Positions 1 through 7,975 of a DNA stretch of 45,553 nucleotides are shown piece after piece. Within the stretch, counting starts at the first letter, position 1; every line of letters starts with the position of its first letter. The stretch comes from Defluviitaleaceae bacterium. Lineage in GTDB: Bacteria > Bacillota > Clostridia > Lachnospirales > WQUN01. Where the stretch lies: the NCBI GenBank assembly GCA_009786535.1, contig WQRX01000027.1:1-45553 (forward strand). Direction: 5' to 3'. The notes under the pieces were generated by a model, which made no database searches, was not told where the DNA came from, and was given only the letters and a program-made list of their open reading frames with translations. The position numbers and the translations under genes are program-made.

Positions 1-111
1 GATAATTAGAGATTATCCTGTGTCTATTTATAAAATAACATAAACTGCCAAGAAGTGCAACTATTCGACATTAGCAATGCATTCATGCATTATGCTTTAA
101 TAAATGATTTT

Positions 112-128
112 GCTCGAATCACTCGAGC
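112..128. repeat. Small inverted repeat at the recombinase stop codon
   Basis: GCTCGA and TCGAGC flank a 5-base loop and overlap the stop codon of the recombinase pseudogene. No T-tract follows on either strand, so it is a weak terminator candidate. Bases 1-111 are AT-rich and I see nothing else I can name in them. Confidence 0.3.
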
Positions 129-1029
129 TTGAATTTATTTCGTGGGTGCTTTAGGGCTAAAATTTGCCGTTGTTTCTCCATCGTGACTTGGGTATAAATT
201 TGAGTGGTTTGGATAGAGCTGTGCCCAAGCATTCGCTGGATGTAACGGATGTCTACATCTTCTTCTAATAAAAGGGTTGCGAAGGAATGGCGGAACATGT
301 GGGGTGTTAGGTGAAGGGATATATTTGCCTTATCTGCGAGGCGCTTTATCATAAAACGAACGGATTGTTCGGAATGGCGCTTACCCATGCGATTGGTAAA
401 AAAAAAGACGAGTTGCCTGAGTTGGTGGTATGGTATTGGCGGAGTGATTTGATTACATCGTTGTTTTCCACTTGAATGATACGTTCCTTCGTTCCCTTTC
501 CTACTATGTGAATAGTTCCATCTTCGAGATTTACATCGTCCTTTTTTAATGAGCAAAGCTCAGATACCCTCACCCCTGTGGCAAATAATGTTTCGAGAAT
601 TGCCCTATCGCGGAGTGTGGTCGTGATGTTGTGTGGTGTTGCTGCTGTCGTATATTCCGTATGTGCCGTTAGAAGCATTTGTTGGATAATGCGCAAGGGT
701 ATGGTTTTGGGTAATTGTTTGGGTTCTTGGAATTTTGTTTTTATTCTTCGCATTGGATTGGCTTCGATGATTTCTTCAAATTCCAAGTGGTTTAGAAATG
801 CGCGCAGGCTTGCTATTTTTCGCTTGGCTGTGCGTGGTAAATACTTTTGATGCAATTCTTGAATGAAGCTTAGGATAGTCGGCTTGGATAATGAATGTGA
901 ATGGGTGGTATTGCAAAAATGCGATAATTGCTTTAGGTCAATTTCATAAGCCTTTAAAGTAAGGGGACTTAGCTTTTTTTGGTACTTACAATGTGACAGG
1001 TATTCATTAATTTCTTTTTGAAGGTTCAT
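119..1029 (-). pseudogene. Tyrosine recombinase (XerC/XerD-like), frameshifted
   Basis: Two minus-strand reading frames together encode one tyrosine recombinase of about 303 residues, the normal XerC/D length. The upstream frame begins MNLQKEINEY at 1029, behind a good AAGGAG site, and holds the SAM-like N-terminal domain, the catalytic Arg (ATGVRVSEL) and the beta-hairpin Lys (VGKGTKER). The downstream frame carries the HxxR box (HMFRHSFATLL), the second His (MLGHSSIQTT) and the nucleophile Tyr (IYTQV). The frames join at a run of nine A (398-406 on the plus strand), where one base has been gained or lost. All catalytic residues are otherwise present, so this is either a recent slippage mutation or a sequencing error. 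Family members cut and rejoin DNA at dif-like or integration sites; the substrate here is unknown. Confidence 0.85.
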
Positions 1030-1094
1030 ACGAAACAACTCCTTATAAATAAAATGGAGTCGCATTATAAACATTTCTTGGATAGATGTGTAGG

Positions 1095-1814
1095 TCATGC
1101 TTCACTCCGTAACCTACATAACCCATCATCGCAAGTGTCGCACCGTAAGTTTGCATTTGTTTTATGTGAAAAGAAATGCGGGTTTTTGTATGCGCTTATT
1201 TCCCATTGCAGGAAAACCGCCAGCGACATGAGAAACAGGCTTAGCGTATAAAAGCTGGGGAAAGCCAGCAACGGCGCGCACATCATAAGGTAGTCCCAAT
1301 TGTAAATACGGCAGGTGGTGCAGCAGCGATTTTTCATAAACCATGCTTTAAAAGGGCAAAAAAACAAAATGAATACGATATCCATAACGGCGTACCCAAG
1401 CATAAGGATAATAACCGTAAGCGGCGTAAGCCAACCCGTAATATGAAGCCAAAATAAAACGCCGATGGTGATAAATAGCCAGCTAAAAAAGACGAGCGCT
1501 GTGCCTTTATGTAAATCACGGCGCAAATCGTTGTTTTGCGTCGCTTCGGGTGCAGCGTTGTAGGAAACGGAAAAATGCTTGCGCGCGCCTATGGCAATCA
1601 TTTTATTAGGGAAAAGGCGAAACAGCATTTCGAAAATTAAATACGCCCACACCACCCATAGGAAAAAATCATAATTCAACGCCAAAAGCCATAAGAAAGC
1701 CTCACCATAAGTAAAGCGGTCGATAATGGGAAATCGCAATAATAAAACATACGCAAGAAGCGCAATGCGAAAAATGAGTGTAGCTACGTGAATTTTTGTG
1801 TTTTTATGCCTCAT
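1095..1814 (-). CDS. Cysteine-rich multi-pass membrane protein, unknown function
   Basis: A 239-residue protein with about six hydrophobic segments, at roughly residues 10-28, 38-66, 108-128, 131-152, 175-190 and 192-206. Two cysteine clusters stand out: NRCCTTCRIYNWD after the fourth segment and NLRCDTCDDGLC near the C-terminus. They suggest a metal site or disulfides at one membrane face. I do not recognise the family. The ATG at 1814 has no ribosome site, but a promoter -10 box ends six bases before it, so the mRNA is probably leaderless. The gene lies 65 bases upstream of the recombinase pseudogene on the same strand. Confidence 0.7.
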   Translation of the reverse strand: MRHKNTKIHVATLIFRIALLAYVLLLRFPIIDRFTYGEAFLWLLALNYDFFLWVVWAYLIFEMLFRLFPNKMIAIGARKHFSVSYNAAPEATQNNDLRRDLHKGTALVFFSWLFITIGVLFWLHITGWLTPLTVIILMLGYAVMDIVFILFFCPFKAWFMKNRCCTTCRIYNWDYLMMCAPLLAFPSFYTLSLFLMSLAVFLQWEISAYKNPHFFSHKTNANLRCDTCDDGLCRLRSEA

Positions 1815-1850
1815 GAGAATACTATAGCAAGTTTTTTATACGCCCTGCAA
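1815..1850 (-). promoter_or_regulatory. Promoter with start point at the ATG (leaderless) for the 1095-1814 gene
   Basis: On the minus strand, -35 TTGCAG (plus 1845-1850), an 18-base spacer and an extended -10 TGC-TATAGT (plus 1821-1826) are followed by six bases and then the ATG at 1814. The expected +1 is the A of the start codon. Confidence 0.55.
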
Positions 1851-1901
1851 GTCTATTGACATATAAACCACCGAAGCCTACAATCATTAAAAGAGGTGGG
1901 T

Positions 1902-2696
1902 ATGAAGCGTAGAATAGAACACAGCCCCGTAGCGTTTAGTATTATTTTTACCTTCACATTAGCCGTTGTGCTTGGGATAATTTCGGCGCTTGTTAGCGCT
2001 GTTTTTCCGCAGGGCGAATCGGATGCGGTATATCTTGTTATGGCACTGGTGAATTTAATTATCGGAGCGGCGGCGATTTTTCTGTTTGGTGTTATTAACG
2101 GCTGCAATAGCCTTGCGCATGTGTTTAACACGAAAGGGCTCGTGAAGGGCTTTAATGCATTGTATCCCGTTATGGGGATATTTGTGTTGAATTTACTGCT
2201 CACCGCAAGCAATGTTTCTTACATAAGCACCGAGAATATAGGGCGATTACCCGTTGTTGTGTTGATGCAGGGGGCATCGGCATTGATGCAAACGGTTCTC
2301 TTCAGAGGGTTATTAATAACTGCGCTTTTTATTAAAATGAGCGAAACAAAAAACGCACGGTTGCGGAGTATTTTTATCGCTTCGGCGTTATTTTTAGTGA
2401 TGTATATTCCCATGAGCATATTGAACACAGGCGGCTTGGAATTAATGAATTTGATGAACACCTTTATCATTAGCGCAGGAATGTGTGCAGCATATATGTA
2501 TGGGAAACGGCTGCTTCCCCTTATTATTGTGCAAGGTACATGGCAAGTGCTTGGCGGGGTAATTTCAGTTTTAAGCGTAAGCGAAGAAGTAGGGATTGAC
2601 CCCGCCGCGGGTTTTATATTTTTGTTGTTCCTTGCAATTGTTTTAGTGGTTGCGATAATAGTGGGTAAGCGCGCAGACGCGTTTGAAAAAATATAA
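1902..2696 (+). CDS. CPBP-like intramembrane protein lacking the catalytic glutamates
   Basis: A 264-residue, eight-helix-type membrane protein. The start is the ATG at 1902 behind AGAGGTGG; an in-frame GTG six bases upstream lies inside that ribosome site. The segment QTVLFRGLL (about residues 126-134) aligns with the EExxxR motif of CPBP/CAAX-protease-family proteins, but the two glutamates are replaced by Q and T. The second motif, normally FxxxH, reads ALFLVMYIP without a histidine. It is therefore probably a non-catalytic member. Family members process or bind prenylated or peptide substrates in the membrane, including bacteriocin-immunity proteins; the role here is unknown. Confidence 0.65.
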   Translation: MKRRIEHSPVAFSIIFTFTLAVVLGIISALVSAVFPQGESDAVYLVMALVNLIIGAAAIFLFGVINGCNSLAHVFNTKGLVKGFNALYPVMGIFVLNLLLTASNVSYISTENIGRLPVVVLMQGASALMQTVLFRGLLITALFIKMSETKNARLRSIFIASALFLVMYIPMSILNTGGLELMNLMNTFIISAGMCAAYMYGKRLLPLIIVQGTWQVLGGVISVLSVSEEVGIDPAAGFIFLLFLAIVLVVAIIVGKRADAFEKI

Positions 2697-2702
2697 AAAT
2701 AC

Positions 2703-2981
2703 ATGATTATACTGGAAGGTTGGTCTTTCGACTTCGAACAGGTAACGACTATTTTAACTATGTACGGAATAAAAAATTTAAGTGAAAAATTTACCTTAAT
2801 TGGGTTGGTGCAAAACCATAAAACAGTAGATGAACGCGTAAACGATATGAAAAAATACGACACCGAATACGACTGGACGCGGGTTTGTGATAATTTAATT
2901 GAATGTTTGACCGTTTTGGGATTTATGTTTATGCCAATTTATAAACTTGCCCCTACCGCTACCTCGCGCCCGCGCAAATAA
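2703..2981 (+). CDS. Small hypothetical protein (doubtful)
   Basis: A possible 92-residue protein beginning six bases after the CPBP-like gene. It has no clear ribosome site and no family I recognise. Its middle (DERVNDMKKYDTEYDWTRV) is charged and looks codable; its last 14 or so residues are antisense to the 3' end of fmt, which it meets convergently with a 43-base overlap. It may be the decayed or truncated end of a longer gene. If it is not real, 2697-2938 is simply the gap between two convergent genes. Confidence 0.35.
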   Translation: MIILEGWSFDFEQVTTILTMYGIKNLSEKFTLIGLVQNHKTVDERVNDMKKYDTEYDWTRVCDNLIECLTVLGFMFMPIYKLAPTATSRPRK

Positions 2982-3910
2982 TCCCCCGCGGGCATTCGTT
3001 TGCCGTTTGCGGCTTGCAGTTCCGTAGCGAGCAGTGCGCCGTCACCTGTGCGGACGCACAAGCCATGATTATCGGCAGAGAGTACCGTGCCTGCGGTGGT
3101 GGTTTCTTCTGTGGCAGAAATGGTTACAACTTCCCCGCGCCATATTTTCAACGGAGATTCATCGTAAAGGGTATACGCCGTTGGCCAAGGGTCTAGGGCG
3201 CGAATTTTGTTTAAAATCACATTGGTAGAAAGCGTCCAGTCAATTAGCCCGTCGGTTTTTTTGATAATTGGTGCGTAACACGCCAGCAAATTATCCTGAG
3301 GGGTACGCGTTGCTGCTCCTGTCGCCAACAATTCCAATGCTTCCAATAAAGCCGCTCCGCCCAGGGTTGCCATGCGGTCGTGCAATGCGGGAAAATGCTC
3401 GTTGGGGGCGATGGCAAGCTCTTTTTTGAGAATCATATCCCCCGTGTCCAGCCCTTCCGCCATGTGCATAATGGTGATGCCCGTGGTGGCGTCGCCGTTT
3501 AGCAGCGCGGCGTGAATGGGCGAAGCCCCGCGGTAGCGCGGTAAAAGCGATGCATGAACGTTAATGCACGCAATACGAGGCATTTCCAGCACTGCCTTGG
3601 GCAGCAGTAAGCCGTATGCCGCAACAACGAAAATATCCGCGCTAAGGGAAGCTAATTGGCTGCGGATTTTTTTTATTTCGTCGCGTTGGGGGTCGTCTTT
3701 TTTGAGGAATAGTCGCTGGGGTTGGAAGACGGGAATGCCTGCTTCCTGCGCCATTTCCTTTACGGGGGAAAATTGCAGCTTTTTACCGCGTCCTGCGGGA
3801 CGGTCTGGCTGGGTAAAAACGGCAACCACTTCATGCGCTTTCAATAATACGCGTAACGACGCACACGCAAAGGCGGGCGTTCCCATAAAAACTATGCGCA
3901 TACGCTTCAT
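2939..3910 (-). CDS. fmt: Methionyl-tRNA formyltransferase
   Basis: 323 residues, the usual family length. It transfers a formyl group from 10-formyl-THF to Met-tRNA(fMet) for translation initiation. Visible are the N-terminal Rossmann start RIVFMGTPAFA, the PDRPAGRGKKL loop, the catalytic region INVHASLLPRYRGASPI with the folate-site Asn and His, and the MAEGLDTGD motif; a C-terminal OB-fold-like domain follows from about residue 210. The ATG overlaps the def stop as ATGA, implying translational coupling. def-fmt pairing is universal logic: formylation by Fmt, removal by Def. Confidence 0.97.
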   Translation of the reverse strand: MKRMRIVFMGTPAFACASLRVLLKAHEVVAVFTQPDRPAGRGKKLQFSPVKEMAQEAGIPVFQPQRLFLKKDDPQRDEIKKIRSQLASLSADIFVVAAYGLLLPKAVLEMPRIACINVHASLLPRYRGASPIHAALLNGDATTGITIMHMAEGLDTGDMILKKELAIAPNEHFPALHDRMATLGGAALLEALELLATGAATRTPQDNLLACYAPIIKKTDGLIDWTLSTNVILNKIRALDPWPTAYTLYDESPLKIWRGEVVTISATEETTTAGTVLSADNHGLCVRTGDGALLATELQAANGKRMPAGDYLRGREVAVGASL

Positions 3911-4437
3911 TTGCGTAACCTGCGTGCGCGGCGGTTGCCTTGGCGCAACTTGCGAATGCGGCGGCGTTCTTCCGCCTGTTCGTTGGTGATAAACTGTATG
4001 TTGGTTGCCTTGTCCAGAAAAATTTCGCCTTCTAGGTGGTCAATTTCGTGGCAGAAGGCGGCGGCAAGAAATTCGTCCACCGTTACGGTGTATTCTTCGC
4101 CGTGCCTATCTAACGCGCGCACGGTTACTTCGAAGGGGCGTTCAATATCGCCGCATTTGCCGGGTACGGAAAGACACGCCTCATTACTGGTTTGCGAGCC
4201 GTCGCTTTCTATAATTTCGGGGTTAATAAGTTCGAAAATATCGTCTTCCATTTCCACCACCACAATGCGCCTAAGGATGCCAACCTGTGGTGCGGCAAGC
4301 CCTACTGCGTCCTTTGCGCGCATGGTTTCCAGCATATCATCTAAGAGGGTGTGTATTGCAGGGGTGATGTTGGTTACGGGTCTTGCTTTTTTTTGCAGAA
4401 TGTCGTCGCCATGTACGCGAATTTCTCTAATTGCCAT
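3907..4437 (-). CDS. def: Peptide deformylase
   Basis: 176 residues. It removes the N-formyl group from new proteins using a metal held by one Cys and two His. The three diagnostic motifs are present: GLAAPQVG, EACLSVPG (metal Cys) and CHEIDHLEG (HExxH). The chosen start, MAIREIRV at 4437, lies seven bases after a GGAG and four bases after the priA stop; a longer in-frame ATG at 4455 would start inside priA and is less likely. A basic, Arg-rich C-terminal tail (RRRIRKLRQGNRRARRLRK) extends beyond the catalytic domain. Part of the priA-def-fmt string. Confidence 0.96.
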   Translation of the reverse strand: MAIREIRVHGDDILQKKARPVTNITPAIHTLLDDMLETMRAKDAVGLAAPQVGILRRIVVVEMEDDIFELINPEIIESDGSQTSNEACLSVPGKCGDIERPFEVTVRALDRHGEEYTVTVDEFLAAAFCHEIDHLEGEIFLDKATNIQFITNEQAEERRRIRKLRQGNRRARRLRK

Positions 4438-4441
4438 TTCC

Positions 4442-6547
4442 TCACTCCATAACAACAGGGTTTAACGACAGATGCACCGTCATGTGCTTTAGCGGGTCGT
4501 TTTCCCGTAATTTCTTTATACAATATAACACAAATTGCTTGAGCGGTTCCTCTTCTTCGCATTTTACTATCAATTTCCAGCGGAATGCGTTTTTTACCTT
4601 CGAAATAAAGGCAGGCGAAACGCCCATAAGCGTAAACCGCCCCTTTTTATTCACATATGCCATAATCGCGTTTAATTTATGCAATGCGGCGATTACCTCT
4701 TTCTCCGAAGGTCCTGTAAGCATAACACAAAAAATGGACGTAAAGGGCGGATACGCCATGCTGCGCCGTAATTCTATCTCGTGGGCAAAAAAATCCTCGT
4801 ACCGCCCACCCCTTGCAAAGCGCAGTGCATAATGCTCGGGGTTGTATGTTTGAAGAAACACCCGCCCCGCGTGATTGGCGCGCCCTGCCCGCCCTGCCAC
4901 CTGCGTAAGCAATTGAAAGGTATGCTCCCCCGCGCGGAAATCCCCGGAAAACAGCGATAAATCCGCCGCAATTACCCCCACAAGCGTAACCTGCGGAAAA
5001 TCCAAGCCCTTAGCAATCATTTGCGTGCCGATTAGCACCTGTGCCGCCCCGCGTCGAAACGCGGAAAGCATTTCCGCATGGCTGTGTTTGCCCTTGGTGG
5101 TATCCAAATCCATACGTATGGTAGAAGTGCTTGGGAACAGGCGCATTACTTCGCTTTCCACCTGTTGTGTGCCTATGCCGAAGCGCCGCAAATGCGCGGA
5201 CACACAGGCAGGGCATTTCTCCGGTAACTTTAACCCAAGCCCGCAATAATGGCAAAGTAGCGAACCCGTACTTGCATGATATGTATAATTTACCCTGCAG
5301 CGTTCGCAGGAAAGCACGTCCCCGCACTGCCGGCAGGATACAAATGTAGAAAACCCCCGCCGATTGAGGAATAAAATCGCTTGTCGCTCTGCGTTTAGTG
5401 TTTCCTGCAGCGCTTCCGCAAACGCCGCAGAAAATAATGAAGCATTACCCCTCGCCAACTCTCTGCGCATGTCGATAATATTAACCTCGGGTAATGTCTC
5501 GTTAATGCGGTTGGGTAAGGTTAAAAGATGGAACAATTTTGGGGGCGTTGCCCCCAAACCCCCATAAAGGGGAGCGAAGTCCCCCCTTAACCCCCCGCTA
5601 AAATCCACGCTGCGCGCGGATTTGGGTTCTGCGTATAAATAACTTTCTACACTGGGCGTAGCGCTGCCCAGCACCACAACGGCGTCTGATAACTCCGCAC
5701 GCTTTAGCGCAACCTCGCGGGTATCGTATTTGGGTGTGGTTTCGGAATGATATGTATGCTCGTGTTCTTCGTCAATAATGATAAGTCCCAAATTTTCGAA
5801 GGGTGCAAAAACGGCGGAGCGCGGTCCAATGACTAGTTTTATTTCGCCGCTGTGCGCTTGCTTCCAAATGGCAAAGCGTTCGCCCGCGGTTAAACGGCTG
5901 TGGGTTACGGCAACGGCATCGCCAAAACGCGCGGTAAACAGGTCAACAGTCTGGGGGGTTAGCGCAATTTCAGGTACAAGTACTATGGCTTGTTTGCCCA
6001 TAGCCAATGCATGGGAAATTGCGTGCATGTATACCTCGGTTTTTCCGCTGCCCGTAACGCCGTGCAATAAAAATGCGGCATGTGCCGCGTTTTTTGCCGC
6101 GTGGGTGATGGCATTTACCGCCGTTTGCTGTGCATCGGTAAGTGTAACGGAAGCGGGCTTTGCCTCGCGCTTCTTGTGTTTTGCTCGTGTGCCCGGGAAG
6201 GGCTTCCCCGCCTTGGCGGTAGGTGTAATGCACCGAATACACGCGATAAGCGTGGTGTAATATTTATCACGCATCCACTGTGCCAGCTGCAATGTTTCGC
6301 GCGTAAGAACGCAAAAATCGTCCGGCAAGGCGGAAATTTCTTTTAGCTTTGAAAAATCCGCATCGCCAAGGTCGTCTGTCACTTCAATTACATAGCCCGT
6401 GGTCGGCTTATTTCCCTTGCCAAAGGGTACAACCACACGCATCCCCGCCGAGGTTGCGTGTGCAAGTTCGGCGGGGATTTTGTAGTGGAAAAGCCTATCT
6501 AATTCGGCATGGGTGGAGTCGATGCAAACGAGTGCGTAACGGCTCAT
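4442..6547 (-). CDS. priA: Primosomal protein N' (PriA helicase) with an in-frame repeat insertion
   Basis: 701 residues. PriA reloads the replisome at stalled forks. Visible in order: the N-terminal DNA-binding domain, Walker A HGVTGSGKTEVYM, the DEEH box (IIIDEEHEHTYHSE), motif III GSATPSVESY, the zinc-binding domain with its paired cysteines (CRQCGDVLSCERC, CHYCG, CPAC) and the C-terminal helicase lobe (GTQMIAKGLDFPQVTLVG, VAGRAGR). Residues about 309-337, between motif III and the LLTLPNRI segment, are Gly/Pro-rich and unlike the family. They are encoded exactly by a palindromic repeat (5537-5623) of 87 bases, a multiple of three. The start overlaps the rpoZ stop as ATGA. coaBC, which sits between rpoZ and priA in Bacillus, is absent here. 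Confidence 0.96.
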   Translation of the reverse strand: MSRYALVCIDSTHAELDRLFHYKIPAELAHATSAGMRVVVPFGKGNKPTTGYVIEVTDDLGDADFSKLKEISALPDDFCVLTRETLQLAQWMRDKYYTTLIACIRCITPTAKAGKPFPGTRAKHKKREAKPASVTLTDAQQTAVNAITHAAKNAAHAAFLLHGVTGSGKTEVYMHAISHALAMGKQAIVLVPEIALTPQTVDLFTARFGDAVAVTHSRLTAGERFAIWKQAHSGEIKLVIGPRSAVFAPFENLGLIIIDEEHEHTYHSETTPKYDTREVALKRAELSDAVVVLGSATPSVESYLYAEPKSARSVDFSGGLRGDFAPLYGGLGATPPKLFHLLTLPNRINETLPEVNIIDMRRELARGNASLFSAAFAEALQETLNAERQAILFLNRRGFSTFVSCRQCGDVLSCERCRVNYTYHASTGSLLCHYCGLGLKLPEKCPACVSAHLRRFGIGTQQVESEVMRLFPSTSTIRMDLDTTKGKHSHAEMLSAFRRGAAQVLIGTQMIAKGLDFPQVTLVGVIAADLSLFSGDFRAGEHTFQLLTQVAGRAGRANHAGRVFLQTYNPEHYALRFARGGRYEDFFAHEIELRRSMAYPPFTSIFCVMLTGPSEKEVIAALHKLNAIMAYVNKKGRFTLMGVSPAFISKVKNAFRWKLIVKCEEEEPLKQFVLYCIKKLRENDPLKHMTVHLSLNPVVME
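5537..5623. repeat. Palindromic element inside priA (repeat copy R1)
   Basis: Three hairpins in 87 bases. The first is a perfect 9-bp stem (5538-5558, arms TTTGGGGGC/GCCCCCAAA, 3-base loop); the second is a C/G-rich hairpin at about 5568-5589; the third is a 10-bp stem with one G-T pair (5601-5623, AAATCC... GGATTT). The first hairpin and the following AAACCCC match the intergenic copies at 21412, 27391 and 27551. The priA frame stays open, adding about 29 residues. Confidence 0.8.
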
Positions 6548-7029
6548 GCCTCGGAAAGCTCGTCCTCATCGTCGGTCGCCATATCCGCTATTGGGAACAT
6601 TTCCATATCCCCTTTTTCCTCGGTCAATTCTTCGGCGTAGGCATCGTCTTGCAGGAAGCCGTCTTCCGATTCTAGATACAGGTCAAATTTGCTGGTTTCG
6701 TAATTGTCTTTTAAATCTTCGCGCAAATCATCTTTAGAAATGGCGGAAATGCTGCGCGTTTTGTACTGGTCTTTAAGCATACGTTCGTATGTGCCGTCCA
6801 AAATATCCTCTTGCACAGTTAAGAGCAGCTTGCCCTCAATCATTTCTTTTACCGCAATGCTTACAGCACGGTCGGTGGGTGCGTAGGTGAGGGGATTTGC
6901 GCCGTCGATAATTTGGCGCGCGCGTTTTGCGGCGGCAAGCACAATGGTGTAACGGCTGGTAATTTTACTGCTCATTAATTCATTTGTGTTGATGGTTTCC
7001 ATTAATTCGGAATAAGATGGTCTTAGCAT
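6544..7029 (-). CDS. rpoZ: RNA polymerase omega subunit with long acidic tail
   Basis: 161 residues, about twice the usual length of clostridial omega. The N-terminal half has the family signature: MLRPSYSEL, SRYTIVLAAAKRARQI and a following helix that packs on the beta-prime subunit (YAPTDRAVSIAVKEM). The remainder from about residue 90 is rich in Asp and Glu, ends in DDEDELSEA and probably is disordered; I know no function for it. A GGAG site eight bases before the ATG supports the start. It lies 39 bases after gmk and overlaps priA by four bases. Confidence 0.9.
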   Translation of the reverse strand: MLRPSYSELMETINTNELMSSKITSRYTIVLAAAKRARQIIDGANPLTYAPTDRAVSIAVKEMIEGKLLLTVQEDILDGTYERMLKDQYKTRSISAISKDDLREDLKDNYETSKFDLYLESEDGFLQDDAYAEELTEEKGDMEMFPIADMATDDEDELSEA

Positions 7030-7068
7030 GTGTATGCTCCTTAATGAATCACGAAGTGATTCGTTTTT

Positions 7069-7665
7069 TTAAGCGGTGAAATGGGTAAGCTCTTCGGTGC
7101 AACGGCGAGGGCGCAGGCGTTCCGCGGCTACGATAGCGTCAATTTTTGCCACTGCGCCTTCCACCTTGTCGTTAATCACCAAGTAATCGTATGCATTGAT
7201 GAGGGGTACCTCTTCCAATGCGCGTTTTAGGCGGGCGTCTATGGTTACGGCGTCCTCTGTTGCGCGTTTGTTTAAGCGGTTAGAAAGCTCCCCCAGCGTA
7301 GGCGGCATAAGGAAGACCAGTACCGCCTCAGGAAATTTTTCCTTTACCTGTAACGCGCCCTGCACTTCAATTTCCAACACAACGATGCGCCCCTGTTGAA
7401 TTTGTTCTTCTACATAACGGCGGGGCGTACCGTAGAAATTGCCTACGTACAGCGCGTGTTCCAGCAATTGATTTTCCTCGCGCATACGGGTAAAAATTTC
7501 GGGCGTGGTGAAGAAATAGTCGCGTCCGTGTGCTTCCCCTATGCGGGGCGTTCGCGTGGTAACGGAAATGGAACGTGAATACCCCTTAGCGGCGTCCAGT
7601 TCCTTCACCACCGTTCCTTTGCCCGAGCCGCTGGGCCCGGAGATGATAACCAACAACCCCTCCAT
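7069..7665 (-). CDS. gmk: Guanylate kinase
   Basis: 198 residues. It phosphorylates GMP to GDP with ATP. The P-loop GPSGSGKGT is at residues 9-17, and the GMP-binding region (SVTTRTPRIGEAHGRDYFF) and Y..P/R loop (GNFYGTPRRYVEE) are typical. The start codon has no recognisable ribosome site, and the 17-base gap to remA forms part of a hairpin with the remA stop in its loop. Translation may therefore depend on ribosomes finishing remA. Position between remA and rpoZ is the conserved Firmicute order. Confidence 0.97.
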   Translation of the reverse strand: MEGLLVIISGPSGSGKGTVVKELDAAKGYSRSISVTTRTPRIGEAHGRDYFFTTPEIFTRMREENQLLEHALYVGNFYGTPRRYVEEQIQQGRIVVLEIEVQGALQVKEKFPEAVLVFLMPPTLGELSNRLNKRATEDAVTIDARLKRALEEVPLINAYDYLVINDKVEGAVAKIDAIVAAERLRPRRCTEELTHFTA

Positions 7666-7674
7666 GGGTTACGG

Positions 7675-7694
7675 GCAGGCGGTTATTCGCCTGC
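7675..7694 (-). promoter_or_regulatory. Hairpin enclosing the remA stop codon
   Basis: A perfect 7-bp stem (GCAGGCG/CGCCTGC) with a 6-base loop containing the remA TAA. It sits between remA and gmk, where gmk lacks a ribosome site. It could couple gmk translation to remA; this is inference from position. Confidence 0.4.
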
Positions 7695-7949
7695 GCCCGC
7701 ATCCTCAGCGGGTGGGTCGAAGCGGTTGGCAATGGTTTCGGGCTGCAGCGCGCTAAGCACAAGGTGGCTGGAGTCGGTAAAAACAACGGCGCGGGTTTTG
7801 CGCCCCTGTGTTGCGTCGATAAGCATTTGTTTTTCGCGGGCTTCGGTAATGGAGCGTTTTACGGGGAGCGAGTCGTTGCCTACAATGGCGATGATGCGGT
7901 CGGCAGGTACGGTATTGCCAAAGCCTACGTTGATTAGTTTAAAGTTCAT
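7683..7949 (-). CDS. remA: RemA-like regulator (DUF370)
   Basis: 88 residues, matching Bacillus RemA (YlzA), a ring-forming DNA-binding regulator of biofilm-matrix genes. The start [12 protein letters not shown] and the block [29 protein letters not shown] are the family hallmarks. The last dozen residues are a short acidic/Ala-Gly tail. An AAGGGGG ribosome site precedes the ATG. Its position between yicC and gmk is conserved across Firmicutes. Confidence 0.93.
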   Translation of the reverse strand: MNFKLINVGFGNTVPADRIIAIVGNDSLPVKRSITEAREKQMLIDATQGRKTRAVVFTDSSHLVLSALQPETIANRFDPPAEDAGAGE

Positions 7950-7975
7950 TGGTATTCCCCCTTATTTCATACATC

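Noticed and set aside
2219..2863. A 214-codon minus-strand frame opposite the CPBP-like gene
   Set aside because: The plus strand has a coherent membrane protein with a ribosome site; the antisense frame has no start signal and a random composition.
5778..6260. A 160-codon plus-strand frame inside priA
   Set aside because: Lies opposite the Walker A and DEEH region of PriA; no independent support.
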